This document shows positions 53,412-63,894 of a stretch of DNA of 64,000 nt, one piece after another; within the stretch, counting starts at the first letter, position 1; each line of letters begins with the position of its first letter. The translations under genes were made by a program, and so were the position numbers. The notes below the pieces were generated by a model. The model was given only the letters and a program-made list of their open reading frames with translations. It did no database searches and was not told where the DNA came from. This stretch comes from Bacteroidota bacterium (lineage in GTDB: Bacteria > Bacteroidota > Bacteroidia > Chitinophagales > BACL12): contig JADJIS010000003.1 in assembly GCA_016706865.1 (NCBI GenBank), positions 1,922,001 through 1,986,000 on the forward strand. Reading direction: 5' to 3'.

Positions 53412-56376
53412 CGAACAAAATACAGTAGAATATTTCATAATTCACCAACTCACGGGGGTGAACTTAAATTCCGTGAAAGGTAATGTAGTAAAAGAAGATG
53501 CTGTAGAATATGATTCGGTAAAATGGAAATATGTGCAAGCCGATTTATTGCAAAGAGATATTACCGAAGTGTTTGTAGAAAAGGAATTAAAAGAAGCCCT
53601 TTGCCGACTCAATCCTGATATAGCCGCAAATCCTGACCGAGCCGAAGAAGTAATTCATAAACTTAGAGCTATACTTATTACCGTAAATAATGTGGGTTTG
53701 GTTAGAGCCAATGAAGAATTTGCAAAATGGTTGCACAATGAAGTAACGCTTCCAATTGGTAAAAACAATGAACATGTTGCAATTCGCCTAATAGATTTTG
53801 TCGAATTGAAGAACAACAGCTTTATACTTTGCAACCAATTTAAATTGAGAGCGAGAGAAACAAAAATTCCGGACATTGTTTTATTCGTCAACGGAATTCC
53901 GTTGGTGGTGGGAGAAGCGAAAACGCCTGTGCGACCGGCAGTTACATGGTTTGATGGAGCACATGATATTAATGTGGTGTATGAAAATTCCGTTCCGCAA
54001 TTATTTGTGCCCAATGTATTTTCATTTGCAACCGAAGGCAAAGAAATATTTATTGGCGGTATAAGAACACCATTAGAGTTTTGGGGTCCTTGGAGAATAG
54101 AGGAAGAAAAAGACGAGTTAAGTCATTTTATCGGTTTACATGATGTTGCTAAACAATTAACGCATTTACTAAAGCCTTCAACGCTGTTGGACATTTTACA
54201 GTATTACACCATTTACGCCACCAACAGCAAGAAGAAAAAAATAAAAGTTGTATGTCGGTATCAGCAATACGAAGGAGCGAATGCAATTGTACAACGAGTT
54301 AGAGAAGGTTTAATTAAGAAAGGATTGATTTGGCATTTTCAAGGTTCCGGAAAATCGTTGTTGATGTTGTTTGCTGCTCAAAAATTGCGAAAGCAACAAG
54401 ACCTAAATAATCCAACAGTATTGATTGTTGTGGATCGGGTTGATTTAGATACACAAATAACTGCAACCTTTAACACTGCTGAAGTGCCTAATATGATTAC
54501 TACCGATAGCATAAAAGAATTGCACAAGCTATTGGAACAAGACACCCGGAAAATCATAATAACGATGGTGCATAAATTTAAAGATGCATATCCCGATATG
54601 AATAAGCGGGACAATATTATTATGATGGTAGATGAAGCACATAGAACGCAAGAAGGTGATTTGGGACGCAAAATGCGAAACGCTTTACCAAATGCTTTTC
54701 TATTTGGTTTAACCGGTACACCAATAAATAAAGCAGATAAAAATACATTTTGGGCTTTTGGTGCAGAACAAGACAGTGGTGGTTATATGAGTCGTTACAC
54801 ATTTCAAGAAAGTATAAGAGATAATGCCACTTTGCCTTTACACTTTGAGCCCCGTTTACCGAATTATCATATAGACAAAGAAGGTTTGGATATCGCTTTT
54901 AAAGAAATGGCAAACGACCTGAGTGAAGAAGATAGAAACAAACTCAGCCAGAAAGCCGCAAACATGGCTGTGTTTTTAAAATCACCTGAACGAGTAAAAA
55001 CAATTGTTGCCGATATTGTAGAACATTTCAAAGCTCATGTAGAACCTGAAGGTCTGAAAGCCATGATTGTAACACCGGATCGAGAGGCTTGTATTCAATA
55101 TAAAGAAGAATTAGATATATTAATAAATCCCGAAGCTAGTGAAGTTGTAATCAGCTCATCTGCAAATGATGATTATGATTTCAAACAAAAGTGGGCGATG
55201 GACAAAGACAAACAGGAAAAAGTTGTTGAGAAATACAACGATGCAGATTCGCCTTTGAAATTTTTAATTGTAACTGCAAAACTTTTGACTGGCTTTGATG
55301 CTCCGATTTTGCAAACAATGTATTTGGACAAGTCTCTGAAAGATCATACACTATTACAAGCTATTTGCAGAACCAATCGTTTATTCCCGAATAAAACATT
55401 CGGAAGAATTGTAGATTACTTTGGTGTGTTTGACGATACGGCAAAAGCACTGGCATTTGACGAAGAAAGTGTGAAACTTGTTATTACCAACTTGCAGGAA
55501 TTGAAAGACAGACTTCCTGAATGGATGGAAAAATGTTTAAATCATTTTGTTGGCGCAGATAGAACACTGTCAGGTTTTGAGGGCTTATCAAAAGCACAGG
55601 ACTGTATTAATACGAACGAAAAAAGGGATGCATTTGCAAAAGATTTTAGCAGCCTCACAAAATTATGGGAGGCACTTTCACCTGATCCGGTTTTAAATCA
55701 ATTTGAAAAAGATTACAAATGGTTGTCGCAAGTATATACTTCCGTAAAACCAGCATCAGATGACAATGGCAGATTATTATGGCATGCATTAGGGGCACAG
55801 ACAACAGCACTCATACATGAACACATTCACGTTTCTGGCATTAATCATGACATGGAAGAAATGATTTTGAATGCAGAAGTGATTGATGAACTAATGAACA
55901 AGAAAGATCCAAAACAAGCGGAAAAAGTTTTAAAAATTCTTGTAAGTCGTTTAAATAAACACGGAAACCACCCAACATTCAAACGACTAAGCGAAAGGCT
56001 TGAAGCTATTCGTGACAAAGCAGAAAAAGGATTGATAAATTCTATCGAATTCATTAAGGAACTATGTCAACTAGCAAAAGAAACATTACAAGCTGAAAAA
56101 GGAACGGAACCCGAAGTAGCACAGAAAAATGCAAAAGCCGCATTGACTGAATTATTCCTTGAACTAAAAACAGAAACAACACCTGCAATTGTAGAACGTA
56201 TTGTAAATGACATTGATGAAATTGTAAGAGTAGTTCGGTTCGACGGTTGGCAAAACTCTACAGTAGGTGAACGTGAAGTGAAAAGGGAATTACGCAAGGT
56301 GCTTTGGACGAAATATCAGATTAAGGATGAGGAGTTGTTTAATAGGGGATATGAGTATATTAAGGAATATTATTAA
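53401..56376 (+). CDS. hsdR: Type I restriction enzyme motor/nuclease subunit HsdR
   Basis: This 991-residue protein has an N-terminal PD-(D/E)xK nuclease (D158, E172, K174 in IPDIVLFV..VGEAKT), then a superfamily 2 helicase: Walker A HFQGSGKS (312-319), DEAH (411-414), FGLTGTPI (motif III), VTAKLLTGFDAPILQTMYLD and QAICRTNR (motif VI). A long C-terminal helical domain binds HsdM. The start at 53401 lies 11 bp inside the upstream HNH gene. HsdR translocates and cuts unmethylated DNA. Confidence 0.97.
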   Translation: MAFNEQNTVEYFIIHQLTGVNLNSVKGNVVKEDAVEYDSVKWKYVQADLLQRDITEVFVEKELKEALCRLNPDIAANPDRAEEVIHKLRAILITVNNVGLVRANEEFAKWLHNEVTLPIGKNNEHVAIRLIDFVELKNNSFILCNQFKLRARETKIPDIVLFVNGIPLVVGEAKTPVRPAVTWFDGAHDINVVYENSVPQLFVPNVFSFATEGKEIFIGGIRTPLEFWGPWRIEEEKDELSHFIGLHDVAKQLTHLLKPSTLLDILQYYTIYATNSKKKKIKVVCRYQQYEGANAIVQRVREGLIKKGLIWHFQGSGKSLLMLFAAQKLRKQQDLNNPTVLIVVDRVDLDTQITATFNTAEVPNMITTDSIKELHKLLEQDTRKIIITMVHKFKDAYPDMNKRDNIIMMVDEAHRTQEGDLGRKMRNALPNAFLFGLTGTPINKADKNTFWAFGAEQDSGGYMSRYTFQESIRDNATLPLHFEPRLPNYHIDKEGLDIAFKEMANDLSEEDRNKLSQKAANMAVFLKSPERVKTIVADIVEHFKAHVEPEGLKAMIVTPDREACIQYKEELDILINPEASEVVISSSANDDYDFKQKWAMDKDKQEKVVEKYNDADSPLKFLIVTAKLLTGFDAPILQTMYLDKSLKDHTLLQAICRTNRLFPNKTFGRIVDYFGVFDDTAKALAFDEESVKLVITNLQELKDRLPEWMEKCLNHFVGADRTLSGFEGLSKAQDCINTNEKRDAFAKDFSSLTKLWEALSPDPVLNQFEKDYKWLSQVYTSVKPASDDNGRLLWHALGAQTTALIHEHIHVSGINHDMEEMILNAEVIDELMNKKDPKQAEKVLKILVSRLNKHGNHPTFKRLSERLEAIRDKAEKGLINSIEFIKELCQLAKETLQAEKGTEPEVAQKNAKAALTELFLELKTETTPAIVERIVNDIDEIVRVVRFDGWQNSTVGEREVKRELRKVLWTKYQIKDEELFNRGYEYIKEYY

Positions 56377-56390
56377 ATTATTCTTACTAG

Positions 56391-57425
56391 ATGCCATCTC
56401 ATGTAAATCAACATTTTGTTCCGAAATTTTACCTGAAATACTTTTCAGTTGATAGAAATAATAAATCAATAAACATATTCAATAAGGACAATGAAAAATA
56501 TATAGAAAATGCAAGCCTGGCATCACAAGCATATAAAAAGTATTATTATGGCACAGATGGCCTTTTGGAAAAAGATTTAGCTGATGTTGAAAGCAAGGCC
56601 GCCTTATTACTGAATTATATTGCAAAATCACTTTATTTGCCAGAGCAATTATCTGAAGTACATAAATTTTTACTTTTTTTTATTTTACTTACAGATTTAA
56701 GAAATCTAAATTATAATAAGAAATTTTCTGAGTCACTGAATTCCATGCACAATTCCATCTATAAAAAAGGTGAAGTTGTTGACCCAAAATTCGACCTTCG
56801 CACAGAAAATACCGTAAATTTGTCACTGACAGCATTGCCAGTTCTAATTGATTTATGTGCAGATTTGGATTTCAAATTGATTATTAATGGTTCAAACATT
56901 CCTTTTGTAACTTCTGATTATCCTGTAATTAAATACAATCAATTTTTAGAAAATATATTACCTGGCTCAATGAATACTGGTTATAGCAGTTTAGGGTTAC
57001 AAATTATGTTTCCACTATCTCCCAAAACATTGATAATTTTTTTTGATCAAAGTATATATAAGGTAGGGTCTGCTAAAAAGAGAGTAGTTAATATTGACAA
57101 GGAATCCGAAATTGAAATGTTGAATATGCTTCAAATACTAAATAGTGGAATTAATATTTATTTCAACAATGAATTGCCAAAATCAAAAATATTTAATTTA
57201 TATTATAAGTCTAAAACATACAAAAAACCTCACCAAAATATAACTACGATAATTCCTGATTCACCTACTTCAGCGTATCATATTACTACTACTACACCAC
57301 TTGAAACAAAAATGCAGATGGATTGGATCAAAATGACTGATTACTCTAAGAAATTAATACTCGATAAATCTAAATTTGTCCATATGCGTCCTTGGGCGGA
57401 AAAAATACGAAACAATGATGTTTAA
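56391..57425 (+). CDS. DUF4238 family protein
   Basis: This 344-residue protein begins with the family signature HVNQHFVPKFYLKYFSVD and has the conserved FVTSDYPVIKYN segment near residue 175. DUF4238 proteins have no established function; they occur in bacteria, often near mobile or defence genes. The gene is 14 bp after hsdR on the same strand, the last of the RM operon. Confidence 0.75.
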   Translation: MPSHVNQHFVPKFYLKYFSVDRNNKSINIFNKDNEKYIENASLASQAYKKYYYGTDGLLEKDLADVESKAALLLNYIAKSLYLPEQLSEVHKFLLFFILLTDLRNLNYNKKFSESLNSMHNSIYKKGEVVDPKFDLRTENTVNLSLTALPVLIDLCADLDFKLIINGSNIPFVTSDYPVIKYNQFLENILPGSMNTGYSSLGLQIMFPLSPKTLIIFFDQSIYKVGSAKKRVVNIDKESEIEMLNMLQILNSGINIYFNNELPKSKIFNLYYKSKTYKKPHQNITTIIPDSPTSAYHITTTTPLETKMQMDWIKMTDYSKKLILDKSKFVHMRPWAEKIRNNDV

Positions 57426-57444
57426 TTAAAAATGATTAAAATTT

Positions 57445-57768
57445 TTATTGGAATTTAATTTTTAAATTATTTAAGTAATCAGCATTTGACGATTTATATT
57501 GTTCAAAAATTACATTTCGCCTTGGCTTAATATATTCTTCAAGAAAATCTGGTAAATCATCACTTTCAAAATCTCCACCCTTATATTGTTCTTTCAACTT
57601 TTTCAAAATATCATCAGATATATGAATAAATTTGGGCTCAAAATGAGTTGCAATTCCAGGTGCAGTAGAAATCTGAAAATCTAAGTATACATCAAACACC
57701 CCATTAATTAATCGAAATACAGTTCGTACAAAAATACCATCAATTTTATCATCCCATTTATTTGTCAT
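57445..57768 (-). CDS. Hypothetical small protein
   Basis: This 107-residue cytoplasmic protein has no recognised domain. It combines a beta-rich N-terminal half (GIFVRTVFRLINGVFDVYLDF) and an acidic, helical C-terminal half. It lies 162 bp downstream of the DruE-like gene on the same strand and converges on DUF4238. It may be a late gene of the helicase operon or unrelated. No function is proposed. Confidence 0.55.
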   Translation of the reverse strand: MTNKWDDKIDGIFVRTVFRLINGVFDVYLDFQISTAPGIATHFEPKFIHISDDILKKLKEQYKGGDFESDDLPDFLEEYIKPRRNVIFEQYKSSNADYLNNLKIKFQ

Positions 57769-57930
57769 GCTTTAAGTGATTTTTTAAAAATTAATCAATT
57801 TGCCAATATACAACTTTAAAATATAATTCGACATCTTTTTTTTACAATAGATATAATAAATCTGGTTTTCGGTGTATATTTCAGCCATAAAATTCAATTA
57901 ATAATTAGCTGTTCAGGTAATTTTACAATA

Positions 57931-60900
57931 CTAATTAAATACCAAGGTATATAATAAATCCTTATTTAATTTTTGTTGAATATCTAAATTTTCATTACCT
58001 CGTAAATCTATGGTTCTTATGTTTTTGTTTTTTACAAACCATCCGTGTTCAATTCCGGCGTCAGGTCTTATAGTGATAGAATTTCCATCTTGTACATTAA
58101 TATTTAAATAACGATAATGAGGTAGATTTGCAGAATTTTTAATACTGAAATTTAAAATACCACAATCATTTGCTATACGTTGAAAAAATGATTCCCGTTC
58201 ATTGTCGTTATTGAAGTTATCAACTATAAGGTAATTGGGACGATTAACATAATTTTTTATATCCTTTACATGTACCGTAAGTGAGTTAATTGAATTTACG
58301 TCAGTCATCTCTTTCAGTGCCAGAATAAACTGTAAAAGTAACATGCAACCAAATGGATTTCCTAAAAATCGGTCTGAATAAACAATATCAACGTTTTTAT
58401 TTGCTAAGTTACTCGCAAGCCTATTTCTTACGTTGATTTTTAAACCATTAAAAAAATGATTGAATAAGTTTTGTGAACCTATATAGTTAGTGGGTGGTTT
58501 TAAAAACATTTCGAAAACATTCACTTGCATGCTTTGAAAGTCAATTTCATATTTATTTAAAGGCCAATTTCCAGCAGAATTTTGTTTATAAACAAAGAAG
58601 TTTTTTACGTCCCCCCATTGATTATTTAAATCAGCTGAGAAGTCGTCCGCATAATATTCAAACACCTGATTATCCGTAAGTTTCGCCATGCCAATCAAAC
58701 TTAATTTTGAGTCAGATTTATTTGTAACTTCAAAGAAATCTGTATAAAATATGTTTGCAAATACTTTTAATTGATTCAATGTGAGTTTTTGGTCAATTGT
58801 AAATTCAGTGGGTTTTCGTCTGAAAACAATATTTATAATACAATCAGCCATTTTTATATTATTTAAAAGCAAAAAATTGTCAGTGTCCCATAAATCAATA
58901 TTTTCGCTGTCAACTACGAACCACACTTCTTCTAATTGTTTCCTTCCAAATAATCGTGCCCAATCGTCTTTTATTGTCCCTATTAACTTTTTTGGTTTGT
59001 TTGGCAAAATCATTGAAATTTCTTCACTTACTTGGGTATCAACAACTGTTTTCAGCCACTCAATTGCATTTTGTCTATTCAGTTTATCAATGTGGTATTG
59101 AGAATTTCGGTCAATTAAGCATTTTGTACAGGCTGAATTGCAATCGCATTCTTTTAATTGGTTTAATGTTTCTTTGCAGACTTCTTCAAAAAAATTGGCA
59201 AGCTGGGAAACATAACCAGCTCCTCCTTTCGCCGAATCAAATAGAAAAATACTTCCAAAGCCCTTGTATTTTTTAAGTCCAAAATTTACTTCTTGTTCTT
59301 CAATACCTAAAAAGGAAGTTAAATTTTTGGCAATAGCTTGACCAATAGAATATAATGTTGTTTCATCATTAATCAATCTCCCATTATTATCTTTACATCT
59401 TAGTTCAAAAAAATCAGTTTGAAAGCGGCCTACTAACATAACATTGTTTCTAATGGCATATGGATTTTCATTACCATTGCAAATTGAACTATTACTTTCC
59501 TTATCCTTTCCACCTCTTAATCTTCTATGACTATTAAGGTCGCTGGCATTTATACTTACGCGCCCACATTCCAAACAAACTGAATAACCATTACCCTCAC
59601 CATGGTTATAATAAAGAATTTCAGCCTTGTCTTTACTGTCTCTATATTCAAAAACTGGATGAGATGCATCGCTCCATGGTTCCACTCCAATTAACAATGG
59701 TTCTACATATTGAATATTAGAGCTTTCTTTAATTTCTCTAGATTTTTCACCAAATAGATCAACAGCAAAACCGGCTGGTTCGATAATTTCAGTAAATCCA
59801 GACCCTGGAATTATACCTGAAAGAGAACTGGTTTGGCAAACTGGACAAATTTTTGAAATCTGGGTTCCCCCATGCTCAACTATATGTTCGGCACCGCAAT
59901 TAGTACAATGTTGCAATAAATTTCTTGTGGAGCTACCACCCCAATTATTTTTTAGTGAAATCCCTTCCGATTTGTATGACCACCCATCTATAACTATTTC
60001 CATACCAGGTGCATATTCCGACAGAGCTCTCGTGATATGATATGAAGGAAGTTGTTTTATTCTAGTTTCATCCCTAGAAATATCTTGGATATAGGCATTA
60101 TTAAATTCGACAACACCCGTAGGTATTCCACCTGCAGGTAAAAATCCCTCTTCAGAAAGATATGCTAATAAATTTTTTTGAAAAAATTGTTTTCTTTGAA
60201 ACTTAACGGCTTTATATGCGGCAGAAGATTCTGAATAACCAGGTAATTCCAAAAAACGTTCTAATGCTTCCTCATAACTGTTAAACCTTTTATCGGTCTC
60301 ATTTTTAAGCACCTCAAAATTTCTATAAACATTTTGTATAATTACAGACGGAGTATAGCCCTTTAAAGGAGTATTGAAAATTATAGAGTTAATCGTTTTG
60401 GAGTAATGGGATACATCTAATAGTAGCACCCATTTTAAGAATATGTTGGAAGCATTTTCATTTTGGTCTGGAAGTTTATTAATAAAGAAATCTTCTAATT
60501 TTTCACCAATGTTTATGCCTTGTAGCTGGGACTGAACAAACTTCCCTAATAAAAAAGCATTCAAATGCCGAAACACTACAGCTTTGCTATTAAACGCAAG
60601 TAATGGTGGTGCAATTTTGTGCTCTAAAGCCCATTTTGGGTTATTTAACACATTATTACCAATTGGATTTGCAGCACAGATTGTGAACGCCAATGATTTG
60701 TTTTCACCCCTTCTTCCTGCTCTACCAGTACGTTGTAAATAGTTGGCCGGACTTGGAGGAACATTACTCATAATTACAGCCGAAATTCCACCAATATCAA
60801 CACCCATTTCCATAGTAGTGGAGCAACTTAAAATATTAATTGTACCGTCTTGAAACTTTTGCTCAAGTTGATCTAATCGTTGCTTGGTTTGCTGTGCAGA

Positions 60901-63894
60901 ATGTTCACCTGCAAGGTACAATGGTTTAAAATTTATTATCCTTTCGTGCAATCCATTCCATATACCTTTATTTTTTAGTGAATTAATTTCGGTATCGTTA
61001 TTGATCCAATTAATTGTTGATGCTTGGTCGTATTCATTAATCTGGTTTCTGTTAAATGGAAACGGAAATAAAGGAAATGAAACTTCAGTTGAAACTTTAA
61101 ATGTATCAATATTTGAGGGTTCTAAACGCCCAGTAATCCATGGGGAATAACCTCTAAAAATTTTGTCAATTAATTTCTTTTTAACAGGACAGAGCCAAAG
61201 ATTATCAGATAATTCAAAAGCTGCATTAGTTTCCAAATTTAATCTTAACCCATCTGAGGTTCCATCTGCAGTTAAGAACTGGCCTCTTATTGTTTTCCAA
61301 ATTTCTTCTAACAAATCATTAATTTGATCTTCTGTTTCATCATCAATATCAGTTGGATTATGAAAATTTAGGCCGGCGCAGATAAGTAATGCTAATCGAT
61401 TTGGGCGAATATTATTCTTATCGAATTTTGGCCATTTTGTAACATTTATGACCTGTGTATTGTTTGGATAAATTGGAAAACTCTTATGCTTCAATGATGC
61501 TAATCCTCTAACAGTCGGAGTGATAGTATAATGAAATTTATACCTAATAATATAATCCAATGCAATTTTTAGCAAATCCCTCCATTCCTCATTTTTAATA
61601 CCCAAATCAGTCGCAATTTTAGGTTCAGAAATATTATCTAATGCAGGATAAACTACATTAACCATACCTAAATTTTCCATAGACCTTTCTCTAGGCAATC
61701 TTCTTGAAAACTCATTATAAATTAGCGCTTTTAAATAATCTACACCTTGTGTAATAATATTCCCTCCTACATTGTGATGAAATAAATTTTTAAATTCGTC
61801 TCCCTGAAAGAAGTGATTTTCAAGAACCTCTTTCCATGAAATTCTACTATCTTTTACCGAGGGTATTGATGGATTTAACTGATTTATTTTAAGTTTTAAT
61901 TGCTGATTATATGTTTCTAACATAAATGGTGGAAAATCATTCTTGGCAATTGCAGCTTTTAATTGTTCAATTTGAGTTTCAATTGTAATTCTTTCTTCAT
62001 TTATTAATTGCTTTTGAATTAAATGGTTTCTCTTTAAACATAATGAATGATAAATTTGCGATTTTAACCAAAACGTTTCGCTATCAATATTTATCAATGC
62101 TGAAATCTTTGCAGTACCTTGTCTACTATCTGTGAAAGAAATATATTTTTTCCCACTCCAAAGCATACTGCTTGTTAATGGATTGGCATTGTTTGTTTGT
62201 TCTAAAATAAGGTCCGACATCAATCGGTTTAAAAAAGATGCTGATAATCTAAAGTGGAATGGATTATCTAAACGATTAGAGCAATAAGGGCATCTGCATT
62301 GGTCGTTTTCTTCTGGGAGTATTTCATGGAAGGGTCCGTCAGTTATAAAATTAATAGAGGCATCTTTGTTAATTGAAACAGGTATTAAGTTATCTCTGGT
62401 AAATGATTTATTTGGCAACTGCTTAACTAAAATAAACCTTTCTACTCTGCTATTGTTATTATTACGGACTTCTTCTTCGTCATCTATTTCGTCTACTTGA
62501 AAGAAATCGTTGTTTTGTTTTGCATTTTGTTGAACAATGTTGTTAGACTTTTCACCTTCCATAAAAAATGCACCGCAATTTCTGCAAGAAATCAATTCCA
62601 ATAAGGGATAACCGCATGAGCAATTCTTCTTTGCAATTGAAGTAAGCGAACCAATCATATAATCTGGCATATTTGGATGCAAATTGCAATTTGGATTAGT
62701 GCATGTATATAATCCACTTATATTTCTTACAAAAAAGTGACCTCTAACCGGCAAAATGGATAGGCCATTATCCCTAATATCAGCCATTTTATCAATTAAA
62801 GACAATTGCTCATTTATGTTATTTATGCCGGTGATATTTTCTATGTCCCCTAAATCCACACAACTTTTCTGAAATAGTCTATTTCTTAATGTAAGTGTTA
62901 TTTTTTCTTGAATGTCGATTTGTTTTAAGATATTTCTATCAAAATCAGGTAGAACCTTTTTCCCAGAAATAATAACTATTTGTGAAGTTTTAATTCCACA
63001 TAGATCGGACATAAATTGCTTTAATGAATCGTCCTTGCCACTGCCAACAGTGGCAGAAGTAACCGCAAATCGAACATCCTTTACGTCTACACCAAAAGCA
63101 TCAATGACACGTCTTAGTAATAATGCCATTTCTGCTGCTTTCGATCCAGTTAAAGTATGTGCTTCATCAAGCAAAATCCATCTTAATTTCCCTTGAGAAT
63201 TTTTCAACAATTGAGTATCTTTGTCTCTTACAAGCATATACTCAAGCATTGTGGGATTGGTGAATAAAATTTGAGGGGGATTTTCCCTTATAGCTTTTCT
63301 AGAGATAATCTCCGGGTATGATTGATTTTGCAAACTTTGTGGAACTTTCTCTTGGGTGTTACCATTATAAACACCATATTTAATTTTACCCAATGCCCTG
63401 CACCATTCATGCATCCTTTTTTTCTGACTTCCAATTAAAGCATTTAATGGATATAGAAAAATTGCATTAATTCCTTTTGAATTGGGGTTTTGAGTGAAAA
63501 TATCATATAGAACAGGCAACATAAAACACTCGGTTTTACCCGAACCAGTACCCGTAGAAACTAAGATTGATTTTTTTTCAGTTAGTGCAGCATTCCAACT
63601 TTCTACTTGATGTAAGTAAGGATATCTATCACTAGGAAAACGATATTCAGGATTAGAAATACTGTCAAGTTTTTGAATAAATTCGGAGTTGAATATTGAT
63701 TCTAAATCTTTGAATTTATGAATTGAAGGTTCCCATGGAAACATATTTTGAAAAACCGGTTTCGCAAGTAGTTTTTCTACCTCAAAAATTTCTTTAAGGT
63801 ACGTTTGCATTTCAGCATCACCTGTAGCCCATAAAGAGAGTATGGTATCAATTATCCGTTGTTCCGAATTGTTGTAAAATTGTTTAAAGTTCAT
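57931..63894 (-). CDS. druE: Druantia DruE-like giant helicase with DUF1998 domain
   Basis: This 1987-residue protein has a superfamily 2 helicase: STGTGSGKTECF (Walker A, G114-T121), DEAH (243-246), SATV (about 280), SCSTTMEMGVDIGGI and QRTGRAGRRGE (motifs V and VI). Several zinc-binding Cys pairs sit between the motifs and in CTNCGAEH..ICPVC. Near residue 1590, CDCNSACTKCLIDRN is the DUF1998 core. About 350 more residues follow. The length and order match DruE, the signature of Druantia anti-phage systems; DISARM DrmA and DrmB split these functions. The upstream gene overlaps its start (ATGA). Confidence 0.82.
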   Translation of the reverse strand: MNFKQFYNNSEQRIIDTILSLWATGDAEMQTYLKEIFEVEKLLAKPVFQNMFPWEPSIHKFKDLESIFNSEFIQKLDSISNPEYRFPSDRYPYLHQVESWNAALTEKKSILVSTGTGSGKTECFMLPVLYDIFTQNPNSKGINAIFLYPLNALIGSQKKRMHEWCRALGKIKYGVYNGNTQEKVPQSLQNQSYPEIISRKAIRENPPQILFTNPTMLEYMLVRDKDTQLLKNSQGKLRWILLDEAHTLTGSKAAEMALLLRRVIDAFGVDVKDVRFAVTSATVGSGKDDSLKQFMSDLCGIKTSQIVIISGKKVLPDFDRNILKQIDIQEKITLTLRNRLFQKSCVDLGDIENITGINNINEQLSLIDKMADIRDNGLSILPVRGHFFVRNISGLYTCTNPNCNLHPNMPDYMIGSLTSIAKKNCSCGYPLLELISCRNCGAFFMEGEKSNNIVQQNAKQNNDFFQVDEIDDEEEVRNNNNSRVERFILVKQLPNKSFTRDNLIPVSINKDASINFITDGPFHEILPEENDQCRCPYCSNRLDNPFHFRLSASFLNRLMSDLILEQTNNANPLTSSMLWSGKKYISFTDSRQGTAKISALINIDSETFWLKSQIYHSLCLKRNHLIQKQLINEERITIETQIEQLKAAIAKNDFPPFMLETYNQQLKLKINQLNPSIPSVKDSRISWKEVLENHFFQGDEFKNLFHHNVGGNIITQGVDYLKALIYNEFSRRLPRERSMENLGMVNVVYPALDNISEPKIATDLGIKNEEWRDLLKIALDYIIRYKFHYTITPTVRGLASLKHKSFPIYPNNTQVINVTKWPKFDKNNIRPNRLALLICAGLNFHNPTDIDDETEDQINDLLEEIWKTIRGQFLTADGTSDGLRLNLETNAAFELSDNLWLCPVKKKLIDKIFRGYSPWITGRLEPSNIDTFKVSTEVSFPLFPFPFNRNQINEYDQASTINWINNDTEINSLKNKGIWNGLHERIINFKPLYLAGEHSAQQTKQRLDQLEQKFQDGTINILSCSTTMEMGVDIGGISAVIMSNVPPSPANYLQRTGRAGRRGENKSLAFTICAANPIGNNVLNNPKWALEHKIAPPLLAFNSKAVVFRHLNAFLLGKFVQSQLQGINIGEKLEDFFINKLPDQNENASNIFLKWVLLLDVSHYSKTINSIIFNTPLKGYTPSVIIQNVYRNFEVLKNETDKRFNSYEEALERFLELPGYSESSAAYKAVKFQRKQFFQKNLLAYLSEEGFLPAGGIPTGVVEFNNAYIQDISRDETRIKQLPSYHITRALSEYAPGMEIVIDGWSYKSEGISLKNNWGGSSTRNLLQHCTNCGAEHIVEHGGTQISKICPVCQTSSLSGIIPGSGFTEIIEPAGFAVDLFGEKSREIKESSNIQYVEPLLIGVEPWSDASHPVFEYRDSKDKAEILYYNHGEGNGYSVCLECGRVSINASDLNSHRRLRGGKDKESNSSICNGNENPYAIRNNVMLVGRFQTDFFELRCKDNNGRLINDETTLYSIGQAIAKNLTSFLGIEEQEVNFGLKKYKGFGSIFLFDSAKGGAGYVSQLANFFEEVCKETLNQLKECDCNSACTKCLIDRNSQYHIDKLNRQNAIEWLKTVVDTQVSEEISMILPNKPKKLIGTIKDDWARLFGRKQLEEVWFVVDSENIDLWDTDNFLLLNNIKMADCIINIVFRRKPTEFTIDQKLTLNQLKVFANIFYTDFFEVTNKSDSKLSLIGMAKLTDNQVFEYYADDFSADLNNQWGDVKNFFVYKQNSAGNWPLNKYEIDFQSMQVNVFEMFLKPPTNYIGSQNLFNHFFNGLKINVRNRLASNLANKNVDIVYSDRFLGNPFGCMLLLQFILALKEMTDVNSINSLTVHVKDIKNYVNRPNYLIVDNFNNDNERESFFQRIANDCGILNFSIKNSANLPHYRYLNINVQDGNSITIRPDAGIEHGWFVKNKNIRTIDLRGNENLDIQQKLNKDLLYTLVFN

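Noticed and set aside
57931..63894. DISARM DrmA or DrmB
   Set aside because: Helicase and DUF1998 parts are in one 1987-aa protein, unlike DISARM where they are separate; no DISARM methylase or phospholipase D gene is visible.
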